The position numbers were made by a program, and so were the translations under genes. Below, one piece after another: positions 1-9,885 of a stretch of 64,000 nucleotides of DNA. Within the stretch, counting starts at the first letter, position 1, and each line of letters begins with the position of its first letter. The notes below the pieces were generated by a model. The model did not search any database. It was not told where the DNA came from and saw only the letters and a list, made by a program, of their open reading frames with translations. Source of the stretch: Paramacrobiotus metropolitanus (lineage: Eukaryota > Tardigrada > Eutardigrada > Parachela > Macrobiotidae); assembly GCF_019649055.1 (NCBI RefSeq), contig NW_026570316.1, forward strand, positions 248,001 to 312,000, given 5' to 3'.

Positions 1-330
1 GCACAGCTGTTTTGTCGCACCAGCGCACAGCCAACTAGCGTGGCCAGACGGAAGGAGTATCTACCGGCGGTGCCAGCGGAAGTAGTGCTGCTGCGGTGTC
101 CACGTCTAGTGCGAGTTGCAGCACTAAAGAGACGTGAGCCAGTGCAAGTAACAGCACGCGCGGGATATTGAGTGCCGTGATTGGTTCGAGTACGAGCGCT
201 GAAACTTGACTTGTGCGAGTGCTGGTGCTGGCGCGGTATCCTTTAAAATTGTGTGAGTGGTGACGTTGGAGCATGCAATGCAGGTGACAGCATTGCGAGT
301 GCTTGTGCGAGTGCTTGTGCGAGTGTTGGC
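1..330 (+). other. Degenerate Ser/Ala-rich repeat sequence upstream of the first ORF
   Basis: The AGT/GCG-rich repeat character of the following ORF continues upstream, but all three frames are broken. Frame 3 reads a Gly/Ser/Ala-rich stretch from about 39 to a TGA near 141, then more Ser/Ala repeat to another TGA near 208. This may be an upstream exon joined by splicing (an AC|GTGAGC donor-like site lies near 134) or decayed coding sequence. I cannot decide between these. Confidence 0.35.
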
Positions 331-1563
331 ATGAGCGAGCGTGAATTTAGTGCAAGTGTTAGCACTGAGAGTGTCCGTGCGAGTTGTGGTATGGGCAAGG
401 TGAAGTCCTGTGCGAGTCAGTGCACAGTAGCGTGTGTGTCCGGCGTGAGTCATGGCGCGGGCAAGTTGGTTAATGGTGGCAGTTGTGACACTGGGAAGTC
501 GATATCCAGTGCGAGCGATGGCTTTGCAGAGATGGTGCCGGTCAGTACGAGTGCCAACACTAGCGAGTGCAATGTTAGTGTGAGTGGCAATACTGGCGAG
601 GATGGCATCGGAGTGAACGGCGCGAGTGGTCAGTGTGGTGTCAGTGTGAGTGGTGACAGTGGTCAGTGTGGTGTCAGTGTGAGTGGTGACATTGGCGAGT
701 GTGGTGTCAATGTGAGTGGTGACATTGGCGAGTGTGGTGTCAATGCGAGTGGTGGTATTGGCAGCAGAGTGGTCAGTGCGAGTAGTGGCATTGGCGAGTG
801 TGTGTGCGTGGGGAATACAGATTCAGAGAACATCAACAAACATGACGATATGTTGCGGACGTGTCAGGAGTTGTTAACCGGATACGTAGACCGGATGGGA
901 GACTCATTACCATTTCCGGCTGAGTTTACATGGATGGCGGAGGAGTTGGCCCGGATTTGCGTGCAGTTAAGAGCATTAGTCCCACATGGAGCGCGGTTTA
1001 CCCTGGAGTCACCAACCGATATCTGCTACGGACGCCACGTAGTGTACGATTTGGATAAGTTCATCTATGGACAGTTTCTTTACTACCGTGGAGACGACGG
1101 AGCGATGCGTTATGAGAGCAAATACGGCTTTGTGTACAAGGAGTGTGGCGCCCAGAAGGAGCTAGTGTTAGTGGGAGAACATCCACGATTCTTTAATCCA
1201 TTTAAATGGTTCGTGGAAGAGGCAATTCGCAATACGTACGGACCGCGCTTGTATCACATTACACTCCCGGAGATGCGCCTTCAACACATCATGCGGGAGG
1301 TGACGGAGCGGAGAGCGCAAGTTGCAGCGGATGCGGCGCCAGACTATAGTGGCATAATGGAAACGCTGGACTTTGCGGATCTGCTAGTGCGAGGGGGGAG
1401 CGCGCCGGAAGTTGTGAGCGAACTAGACGATGATGCCGGTTATCACCAAACGCCGGCTGAGTCAAGTGCAAAGGCGGTAACAATGCAGCCTGCACCGGTA
1501 GAGAAAATGGATACGGATTCGGTGGATACCGGACCGGAAGGGGGCAAGTGCCATCCGAGTTAA
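331..1563 (+). CDS. Unrecognised protein with Ser/Gly/Cys repeat N-terminus and globular C-terminus
   Basis: The frame is open from 253 (GTG) with the first ATG at 331, giving about 410 residues and ending in TAA. The first ~175 residues are low-complexity Ser/Gly/Cys/Val, including four 11-residue repeats (GVxVSGDxGxC). From about position 830 the composition becomes that of an ordinary folded domain, with aromatic and charged residues (for example FNPFKWFVEEAIRNTYGPR). The last ~60 residues are acidic and Pro/Ser-rich. I do not recognise the globular part and see no signal peptide or membrane segment. Repeat sequence continues upstream with stops, so the true 5' end is uncertain; an upstream exon is possible. 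A mobile-element protein is another possibility, but I see no polymerase, integrase or zinc-knuckle motif. Confidence 0.5.
   Translation: MSEREFSASVSTESVRASCGMGKVKSCASQCTVACVSGVSHGAGKLVNGGSCDTGKSISSASDGFAEMVPVSTSANTSECNVSVSGNTGEDGIGVNGASGQCGVSVSGDSGQCGVSVSGDIGECGVNVSGDIGECGVNASGGIGSRVVSASSGIGECVCVGNTDSENINKHDDMLRTCQELLTGYVDRMGDSLPFPAEFTWMAEELARICVQLRALVPHGARFTLESPTDICYGRHVVYDLDKFIYGQFLYYRGDDGAMRYESKYGFVYKECGAQKELVLVGEHPRFFNPFKWFVEEAIRNTYGPRLYHITLPEMRLQHIMREVTERRAQVAADAAPDYSGIMETLDFADLLVRGGSAPEVVSELDDDAGYHQTPAESSAKAVTMQPAPVEKMDTDSVDTGPEGGKCHPS
637..768 (+). repeat. 33-bp in-frame tandem repeat, four copies
   Basis: Four consecutive 33-bp units (637, 670, 703, 736) each encode an 11-residue unit with the pattern GVxVxxGxxGxC or close to it. 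Unit length is a multiple of three and differences between units keep the frame, so this is a coding minisatellite. Confidence 0.85.
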
Positions 1564-2959
1564 GGGATGGCAGTCACCCTCTGGGACGGTCGAACTCGAG
1601 TGTCTGGACGGATTGCGGAGCGCGATGGTGTATTAAAGCGACCCATGACGAGGACGTCATGATTTATAGGAGAGGTGTGTTGCGCGAGTATATAGCGCAA
1701 GCGTGTTCTGTGGGTCATGAGCAGCATGCATCATGAATCACATACATATTCATCATCATAACGGGCGTGCTTAAAATGGATACAGTTGCGGATGCGGTTG
1801 AATGCGGTTGGTTGTTGTGGTTGAGTGCAGGATAGTTTGTTGTTGTGAGCAAGTCAAATGTTGTGGTTTGACGATAACAAGCAAATGATTGAGCGTGAAG
1901 AAAGGAATGAATCATTGTGTGAACCAATAGTGTGTCTTTGTTGTCTGCAATGTTTTATCTCTCGTAACATGTATTAAGTGCCTGGCTAAAAAAGTAGTGT
2001 GCGATGAAGTTGTCAAATGATTTAGTACATCACCATCCAGCCTCGGAACAACTTCTCTTGGAATATCTGCCTTTATCTTTGGATGCCATTTTGTTAGCAT
2101 TCGAGTGTTGTCTGCTAATCTGCATTAAAGGTCATCGGGTCGGATCAGCCGCTGTTGTTTATCGTTGTAGTTAGTGGTAGAGAAAGGTCATATCCACCGA
2201 GTCGATCAGCACCTTTAGTTACGCGACAATGCATTTTAAGCAGGTCAAAACCCAAGATGCCGGATGATGAGTAATGGAATTTGATTTATATATTTCACCG
2301 GCAGCTCATGGCAAAACACACCAACACATCGGCTTGTTGCTATATAAATTTCGTTATTGCATTGATTAATAAGCACGGCTTACCGGTAAATTACTTTGAA
2401 AATACATAAAACTTATACGTAGCCGACTTACGAGCATAATACCGGTGTACTGTATTTTGAGTTTTGACGCTAACGACAATCAAAACAGCATCTACAAATA
2501 CATAGCTGTATGATCAGCTTTCATAATAATTATTTACTGTACGTACACGGTACATATCTGTACAATACCTATCGGCTGCTGACACATTCTTGTTTAGATC
2601 TTTAATTTTCACAGTCCAGAAGAACAAATAACATACAACTGTAAGTTTGTAACTGAAAATTGTACAAGAGAACTTTGTTGCATATTTAAGTAGTGAAATA
2701 CAGATATTATAACAGTTTGCAAATAAAATATTTTTATAATCTCTTCTGAGATGGAAAATGTTAGGGAAATCACTAGTCGAATCCATGCTGCGCGGCCTGT
2801 GCCATGAAAATACCACAATCCAGGTTAAGGAAAACAGTTATGGCTGATATCGATAACGGTGAAGTGACGCTTGAGATTACCGCAACCAAAGAAATCATTC
2901 CCGGCGCGACTTTATACGGAAAGCGTCGGAAATGATGAAATCGAAATGAACGCTAATCC
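1564..2959. other. Intergenic, AT-rich, no gene recognised
   Basis: Only short ORFs without family features are present. A 31-codon ORF at 2840-2935 (+) begins MADIDNGEV and ends GKRRK; it is too short and isolated to call. Confidence 0.5.
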
Positions 2960-3192
2960 CTAATGGCATGTGTGTCCACAACTGGTTGAGCAGCATTTTT
3001 TCCCGCTCGGGCAGTCTTTGCTGCTTTGGCATCCCTTCGCCGCGCGTTTACACACGCCAATAATACCTTCATTCTGAAAATAAAAATGTAGGTTCTATAT
3101 TGTAAACACGTCACAGCATTTGTAATACAAAACACATACCGGATTACACGGTGGCACTGAGCGTTTTGCGATAAAATGGCTGATATCGTATT
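2960..3192 (-). CDS. Mini-WAP secreted peptide gene (WAP1), exons 2-3; first exon not found
   Basis: Exon 3 (2960-3073) encodes seven of the eight WAP cysteines with spacing C-x6-C-x5-C-x5-CC-x3-C-x3-C, then TAG. Exon 2 (3140-3192) encodes YDISHFIAKRSVPPCNP: a propeptide with a Lys-Arg site followed by the first cysteine. Both exons match WAP3 in length (exon 3 is 114 bp in both), splice sites (phase 1 in, phase 0 out) and sequence. No signal-peptide exon is convincing. A related hydrophobic stretch at 3228-3282 has no ATG where the paralogues have one, and would leave only a 35-bp intron. The gene is either broken at its 5' end or uses a distant first exon. Family knowledge: WAP domains are four-disulfide secreted modules, often protease inhibitors or antimicrobial. 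Confidence 0.6.
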
Positions 3193-4850
3193 CTGCAAAA
3201 GAATCTGTCAAGCCAATTTTTAGTAACGGTATATGGCCATAGCGATCCCGCTAATCAGTAGGAACACTATGCTTTTTTTAAATAAATGGAATCGTGGAAT
3301 GTGGCACCATATATACCGGCAGAGGCAGTTCCTGTTAGTAAAAGGAGTCCACAGAGAAAACCGATTGCAACGAGATTACGGGTCATTTTTTTGCGCAAAA
3401 ATTGACCTGGAATTTGGAAAATATTCCAAACTTGTAATGTGCAGTATTACGAACAATACACAGAAATTAACTGCAGCTGACTTTTATACGGGAAAATATC
3501 TGCACCAGCTGAGATATGTATTTCTATTATGAGAATGGACAGTGTTCTATGCTCATGCAGTATAATATCAAAAATTTATTTCCCGCCACAGGGCTAGAAA
3601 AGGAAATCACCCAAGGGTATTTTTTACGTTGTTTTTTCGTTCCATCTAAACATTCAGGGGAAAAATAAATAAAAGCGGAAAAAGACTTATAAAATTCTGA
3701 AAACAGAATTCGTCTTGTGCATATATGTGCAGATTGTGCAAATATGGTTGGAACCAAATAGGCGAAATTGAATAGGAATACTGCAAGTTGCTGTAGAAAT
3801 TGTATTTCTTATTTGATTTTGCAAATTTGCCTGACGCAAACAAGTTTCAGAAACATCATGTTCCGGCTCTTCTGGGTACAATCACTATAAACACATTTTT
3901 ATGTAATTGTTACGAGTATAAATGTGGCTATATAATTATCCGGGATGGTGGGGAATAGTGGAAGATGGCAGTAAGACTAACCAACTATACTCGCAACAAA
4001 ACAGCAGCTAGTGGCAACTCTTTACTGATAAAAAGTCCAAATGAACAGAGAGCATTTTCTGGCAGCATCGCAGGGCTGCTTATATACTCTAAGCATCACG
4101 GATAGAAAATCTAAATCAGCATAAAAACAATTAAGAAAGATCTAGAACGTTATTTAACAATCGGGTGTGGCTCGGGTGTGACAACAGAAAATAAGCATAC
4201 AATGATGAATCTTATGCAACTAGTGCATTGATCGTTATTGTGTGATGGCAACAACTTAAGGGTCAGCTTTAGCTGCTCTATTTTAAACGCTTCGATGGTC
4301 ATATAATTACGCAGCAATATTTTACCTATAACATAATCCAATAGAAGATTTTGCGCAGTGACCGTTTAGACGATTATTTCGTAATTAATCCTTTAGCTAA
4401 ATTATTAAACCATGGAATTATAATTTGATTTTTGTAGCCATACTATTCAGATTTACCGGCTTACTTTTCAGATTGTAGAATTTGCAGATTTAGAACAGAA
4501 AATTTGCAGCGCACGGAATAAGTTATAAGGGCAACCTTGTTCTTTCGTCTATCGTATAATAAAGAAGAATAAACATGGCAAAATTAACGAAATTTTCAAG
4601 TTCCAGATAAACATCATTATGGCGTGAGTGGAACAATAAACTGTCCAGTCGTATGTTCTCAAAACTTCCAGACAAAAGCAAAACAGGACGTAAATGTTCG
4701 CAGTTCCTATTAAAATTTCACCACTCCCGGATTTATTTGCCGTGGCCTCTTGCCGCTAGAGCAGCGCAACTAGATTAGCCAATAGTGGACAATCGCTTAT
4801 GTCGAATGGTTGGAAAATCTGGCATCCGCATTGACGCCGATTGTTGCTGT
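3193..4850. other. Intergenic between WAP1 and WAP2
   Basis: AT-rich. A decayed signal-peptide-like stretch lies at 3228-3282 (-) next to WAP1. Nothing else is recognised; ORFs here are short and compositionally like spacer. Confidence 0.5.
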
Positions 4851-4854
4851 AGCA

Positions 4855-4862
4855 TATATAAA
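4855..4862 (+). promoter_or_regulatory. TATA box of WAP2
   Basis: TATATAAA lies 130 bp before the WAP2 ATG (4992), leaving room for a 5' UTR of about 100 bp. Similar TATA boxes precede several other peptide genes in this cluster. Confidence 0.65.
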
Positions 4863-4991
4863 AGCTTTTAAAGACTGGAGAAATCTGCATTCTGTTTGAT
4901 TAAACTGTACTAGAAACTTTTTCGTTGCCAACTTGCCATAGCCTTTCGGTTATTATTTTGTAACGATTCGTAGACGTGACCTTTCATTAAG

Positions 4992-5795
4992 ATGCATCGC
5001 AGTGTTATCGTGTGCGCCTTGCTGATGAGCCTGCTGCTTATGGCCGGAACGATTTCTGCAGGTAAGGTTATTCCATAGAGTAAACTTTCAGCGCATAACG
5101 TTCTTGATACTTTTGCTTAAAGTTTTATTTCATGTTTTTTTATGACTGATGGAAACGATAATAGTTAATCGATAAAGGTCATTAGGCTGAACATTTATAT
5201 TACTGTGATGTCGCTAAATAACGACGCCTTTTGTGGTGTAGGAGCCATCGATCTCGAAAAGGTCCTGGAAAAACGGGAAACGCGCCGGGATTGCAGGGTA
5301 ACCCATTAATTGATACTCGCTACTACGATTAATTTTTTTGTTTTGTTTTGGATAACATTTTTGAATTCATAAGAAACCAAATTTTGAAGTGACATTAGAT
5401 TACGGCTGATTTAATTTTGGTTACTAAACATGCATTGAGATCGTTTCCATTACATTGGTTAATCACATTGCGCTGTTGTTTATCTAACTATTACGCTAAA
5501 ATGCAATGTCACGATGAAATTTGAAGTAACTTCAGAGTTTTTTAAATTTTGGTCATTGGCTACCTAATATGCATCAAGGTTGCTTTTACTGGATCGGTTA
5601 ATTATTGCGCTACTGTTAGTTAACGATTACGCTAAAATGCAGCATCATGATGATACTAACGTTTTTACCTTTTGTTTGCAGAAGCGGGACCATCACTGCG
5701 ACCGCAAGGACCGTAAGAATTTCTGCGAGCATGATCGTGAGTGCGGACGCGGAAAATGCTGCTTCGATGGCTGTAATCTGCATTGTGAGAATTAA
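4992..5795 (+). CDS. Mini-WAP secreted peptide (WAP2)
   Basis: Three exons: 4992-5061, 5242-5297, 5682-5795, giving 79 residues. Exon 1 is a signal peptide (MHRSVIVCALLMSLLLMAG then TISA). Exon 2 is a charged propeptide (IDLEKVLEKRETRRDCR) carrying Lys-Arg and ending with cysteine 1. Exon 3 carries the other seven cysteines: C-x8-C-x5-C-x4-CC-x3-C-x3-C, ending in TAA. The CC-x3-C-x3-C ending and the eight cysteines fit the WAP four-disulfide core. Introns have phases 1 and 0, as in the other five copies. The expected product is a secreted, dibasic-processed peptide of about 40 residues, highly charged. Closest relative here is WAP4. Inhibitor or antimicrobial function is inferred from the family. 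Confidence 0.8.
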
Positions 5796-6929
5796 ACCCA
5801 TTTCTACCGTGTACTGAGTACCAGTTGCATGTATAAACCGTCCCTGAGTACCGTGCAGTTTTAAATTCATGAGCGAGCTTTTCTCTGATTTTCCCAATAA
5901 TGGAATGTCTTTAACATTTCGGTGTGATTAGATGTTATTAGAATTGTCGGATATGATGGAGTTTCAGTAATGATAATATCTCAGTATGAATTGTATTTTG
6001 CTTCCGCGTTAAATCACCCTAAAAACTACCGGCTAAGAAATCGTAACGTGCGCCAAATAAAACACATGCATTAAGGATTGAAAAACGTTGATTTTCTTAG
6101 TTGACGAAATCCGCATCCGGTGATTCGGTAGAATAACAAGATTTGTCAAAAATCGGGCCGTAGTACCGGTGGAATATCTATGAATTTCGTTTGTAGTAAA
6201 ATCGAAAATTTTCTGCACATCTTACGTTAGATAATTACATTTTTACTGCTGCCGTACTTCTGGGACAAATGATTTGTTTATCAAGGCACTGCATAACAGT
6301 TGTGCTTAACGCATAAGGTTTCATCGCCTAATTTTATTTGCACTTGGGAGAAAAGTTTTCACAGCGCGCGTGCCAAAAATGGGTCATCGCTCTCGTTGGG
6401 TGTTGCACAAGACCTTAAATTACATCGGCACGAAAATCCCCAAAATTTTTTCTGGACTGTGGTCACGTCGAACGTTGAATCAACATGACAAGTCCACTGC
6501 GTATAAAGTACTGTAAACTTTTCCAGCATTACGTTAGTCAGTTTTAAAGTCCTGTGACTATTTGATTTCCGTTAAAAATATTTTGTTTTTTGGAAAACAA
6601 AAACACCTGGAGGCGTTTGAAAATGTATATATTGTAATGAAGTACTGTTGTGTTGCACAAATAAACGTTAACATGCATAATGCATAATCGTCATTTGTCA
6701 ACAAATAGCTTCGCCATACCAGCAGCATTTCGCGAGAATTGATTTTATTGCATATTACATTCAGTATAGATAATATTCCATTTCTGCTTGGGATAACATA
6801 GTGCCGCAGTCATATTTAAACGATACGCGCAAAAGTTCCGAATACGCGTAAACCACAAATAAAATATGTACAATTATGCCAGGATCATTTTTAAGAGTTA
6901 CAGAGCTTCGCGGTCCGTAGCACTAGCCA
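5796..6929. other. Intergenic between convergent WAP2 and WAP3
   Basis: AT-rich spacer holding the 3' UTRs of two convergent genes. No further gene, repeat or RNA is recognised. Confidence 0.5.
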
Positions 6930-7453
6930 CTACTTGCACTGGTTGCCGCAACCCGTACTGCAGCACTTCTTCCCGCCCTTGCAGTCCTTGTTGCTCTTGC
7001 ATCCCTTTCCGCCGGTGCACTGAGTATCGAAGATACCTTCATTCTGCAAGAATAATATGAAATGATTAAGTTTTATTAATGCGCACCCACGATACAATAC
7101 TTGCAAAAACTAAAAAGCCGAGTTTTGCAAAAAGCCGTCAGATTGTGCACTTGAGAGCTTTCAACAATTCAACTCACCACATTGCACTTGGGCAGCGAGC
7201 GCTTCTCAATGTCATGGCTGACGTCGTCTGCAATCAAAGATTAATAACTAACTGCAAAACAAAATCCGTGTATGTAGCCAACCTAGCCAACCCCAATAAA
7301 AAAGGTTAAAAAATAGTAGCGTGTAAGGTGAATGAAATTAATTATGCCTGGGAATGCCGAGGATAGTAAAAATTTCTTACAAGTCGTTACTGTTCCTGCC
7401 AAAAGGAAGAGTAGCCCCACAATCAGGCTGACAATAAGGATATTTCGTTGCAT
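6930..7453 (-). CDS. Mini-WAP secreted peptide (WAP3)
   Basis: Three exons read on the minus strand: 7381-7453, 7178-7227, 6930-7043, giving 78 residues. Exon 1 encodes a signal peptide (MQRNILIVSLIVGLLFLLAG). Exon 2 encodes YDVSHDIEKRSLPKCNV, with a Lys-Arg processing site five residues before cysteine 1. Exon 3 encodes C-x5-C-x5-C-x5-CC-x3-C-x3-C and ends in Lys then TAG. The first intron uses the GTAAGA donor (phase 1) and the second has phase 0, matching the other members. Closest to WAP1 in exon length and in the NEG start of exon 3. The processed peptide would be small, basic and Gly/Lys-rich. Confidence 0.8.
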
Positions 7454-8047
7454 GATGAGAGAGCAGGATCAAGCGCCACGTTAAGCAAAGATCGTCTGTT
7501 TCGAAATAAACGAGGCAAGCATTACAATACTGCAGTATAAATTGTCGGCGGTTTGTGTGCATTGCTGTGTTTACCGGAACTTTCCACTTGGATAACCTGA
7601 TATGCCCGAAGCGCAAATACCGGATCTGTGTTCTGTATATGCCGGTGTGGTCAGGGTCTCTTGAATGTTAGTGTATATTTTGCAAGTGAACTGCTAAACC
7701 AACCTTTCCAGTACGTCGCTATGTGACATCCACAAAAAAAGCAACCGGCAAGGAAGTTTGGACTTCTGAACTTTTTTGCCACAGAACATTTCGCAGATTA
7801 AACTGATTTTAATTAAAAATATTTTCGAATAGTTTAAAGGTGAAGCCGGTGTCTTTTTCGAACATCATTACAGGTTTTAATTTACAGAGTACCAATGCAT
7901 CAGAATAAGAACGGGGTTTACATAGTAGTTATATGTATTATTCAGCAAAAGCGGCACACATAGCAAAAAACTAAAAAGCTAAGCATCACAATATATTAGA
8001 CTAGACGACACCAATGAAATCCTTCCAAAAAACTTCCATGACAGCAT
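7454..8047. other. Intergenic: 5' flank of WAP3 and 3' flank of CYS8-a
   Basis: No additional gene recognised. A weak TATA-like sequence (TTTATA on the minus strand near 7536) lies about 85 bp upstream of the WAP3 start. Confidence 0.4.
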
Positions 8048-8454
8048 TTATGGTGATCCGGTTTGGCGGTTATTGTCTCCGCAAGACATCTCCAAGTGGC
8101 ACTCCGGATCGCCGCTGCAGGTCGCCCACTGCTTCAAACCAGACGACACGCCCAGTTTCTGGGTGTAACACCAGGCATCGCCCGGCTGCATCTTGTCCCA
8201 ATCGGCGTACGCCCAACACCAGCCTTTGTAACAGCCACACGTACTCAGTCCCGCACAAGATGTAGCGCTGCCTTCCGATGCTACAACCAAAAATTTCGTC
8301 ATGCTAAGTGACAACTACGTTGTAATCTATTTATTACACTTTATGGGCATTTATTCGTTATTTAATAAAAATCAAAGACTCCAGGAGAGCATTTACGAAA
8401 GGTCATCAGCATGGCCACCGCCACAAGCATAGACACAACCAGAATTTGGTTCAT
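8048..8454 (-). CDS. Secreted 8-cysteine peptide, copy a (CYS8-a)
   Basis: Two exons on the minus strand: 8397-8454 and 8048-8280, giving 96 residues. Exon 1 is a signal peptide (MNQILVVSMLVAVAMLMTF). Exon 2 is the mature region of about 76 residues with eight cysteines, containing STCGCYKGWCW, DAWCYTQK and ATCSGDPECH, and ends QTGSP then TAA. From the SATSC motif onward it is identical in protein sequence to CYS8-b at 9440-9885, although the DNA differs at 18 codons, all silently. The signal peptides differ at several residues. The CYKGxCW...WCYT layout resembles Cys-rich secreted arthropod peptides I cannot name; the function is unknown. The two copies are arranged head to head. Confidence 0.8.
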
Positions 8455-9439
8455 TTTTGCGAGTAACTGACTTCCAAATAGAATAAAAAACGAATGAGTT
8501 ATCGAAGAACGCAACAGACTGTTAAAGAACTTGTTAAGTGTTCAAGGATGAACTGTTGGATATTCGTCGCATGAGTGTCACTTTTTGTACGGTTTTGTTA
8601 TAATCGACAGAATAATGTTTTGCAGTCGGCTGCAAGAAATGCTTGTCGGGTATAAAATTAATAGTAATAGTTTTAAAAAAAGGCTGGATGAGTAACCGTA
8701 TCCGCTTTGTTGTTGGACTCGTGAAGGTGACACAGCAATGTTGGGTCCTAACATCTGCGGTTTCCTTCGAAAGGCTTGAATTGTTTTGTCTACCTAGTTG
8801 TTCAGTCACGCTTGTTATTGCGGTACACCGTCACCGGCTGTAGTTTCACTATAAATGAGTGAGTCATCCGTGCGTTCTTGCAGTATGTATGCTGTTTTAA
8901 CATTCGCATAGTATCCACAGCTGTTGAAAGTGCGATAATTAAGTTGTTGTTGCTGCTCACGGCTGTTGTGTACGTAGACTTCCAATTTCGCAGTCATTGT
9001 CCGAAAATGTCTGGTTCATACACAGATGAATGCACTATTCCCGGTACGGCGTAACAATAACGGAGATGAATAGCGAAGGAATGCGGTGAATGATAACTAT
9101 GGTCAGAATAAAGCTGAATGTGACGACAAACTTCACGATACAACTATATTAGTAATACGGCATGTTTCGTTTTCCTGAATGTAGAATACATTTGTCGGTA
9201 AATCACGATATCTTAAGAACAATATTTTCATCATGACAGATACTCGTACACGTTTTTAAAAACATTTCTCAAACTGCTTTTAATTAATGCTTTCCAACTC
9301 AACGCTAATAAACCCGATGCCGTATATAAGCGCCGCAGCTACTGGCCCAAAAACCAACATTTCTTTTCCAAAATCTTTTCTCTCTTTCACTTTTCATACG
9401 TTTCTAAGTTCGTATACTTACAATCTCGTTGCAGTAAAA
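8455..9439. other. Shared upstream region between the divergent CYS8 genes
   Basis: About 985 bp separates the two divergent start codons. It contains a TATA box for CYS8-b (9323-9330); a TATA-like sequence on the minus strand near 8650 could serve CYS8-a but is about 200 bp from its ATG. No other gene seen. Confidence 0.5.
9323..9330 (+). promoter_or_regulatory. TATA box of CYS8-b
   Basis: TATATAAG about 110 bp upstream of the ATG at 9440, the same spacing seen for the RAEP genes. Confidence 0.6.
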
Positions 9440-9885
9440 ATGAACCAACTCTTGGCTGTTTCCATGATCGTAGCGATGGCCCTGCTGTTCGATATGCGTA
9501 AGTTAATAAAGGTTGTTGAGAGTTGTTCTTTGATATATAATTATAGATAATCAGTGTTTTTGCATAACGGTTTCTTTCGCTTTAGTTAATAATATATGTA
9601 CTGTATATACTGCTTTTGCATGAGAGCTTTTTAAATATTGTTTCATTTGCAGCGTCCGAAACCAGCGCCACATCCTGTGCCGGGCTCAGTACGTGTGGCT
9701 GTTACAAAGGCTGGTGCTGGGCGTACGCCGATTGGGATAAGATGCAGCCGGGCGATGCCTGGTGCTACACCCAGAAACTGGGCGTGTCATCTGGTTTAAA
9801 GCAGTGGGCGACCTGCAGCGGCGATCCGGAATGCCATCTGGAGATGTCGTGTGGAGACAACAACCGCCAGACCGGATCACCTTGA
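9440..9885 (+). CDS. Secreted 8-cysteine peptide, copy b (CYS8-b)
   Basis: Two exons: 9440-9497 and 9653-9885, giving 96 residues; the intron is phase 1, as in copy a. The signal peptide is MNQLLAVSMIVAMALLFDM. The mature region carries the same eight cysteines and the same residues as copy a apart from one Thr/Gly change just before the conserved block (SETSATSC against SEGSATSC). Exon lengths are identical in both copies (58 and 233 bp). A TATA box lies at 9323. The head-to-head arrangement suggests an inverted duplication. The product is presumably secreted and rich in disulfides; no family is named with confidence. Confidence 0.82.

Noticed and set aside
637-768. Regular ~33-bp repeats that could suggest a CRISPR array
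   Set aside because: The units are contiguous with no spacers, keep the reading frame and lie in a eukaryotic ORF; this is a coding minisatellite.
8014-8311. Two plus-strand Arg/Thr-rich ORFs opposite CYS8-a
   Set aside because: The minus-strand frame is protein-identical to CYS8-b, with only silent DNA changes, which fixes the coding strand.
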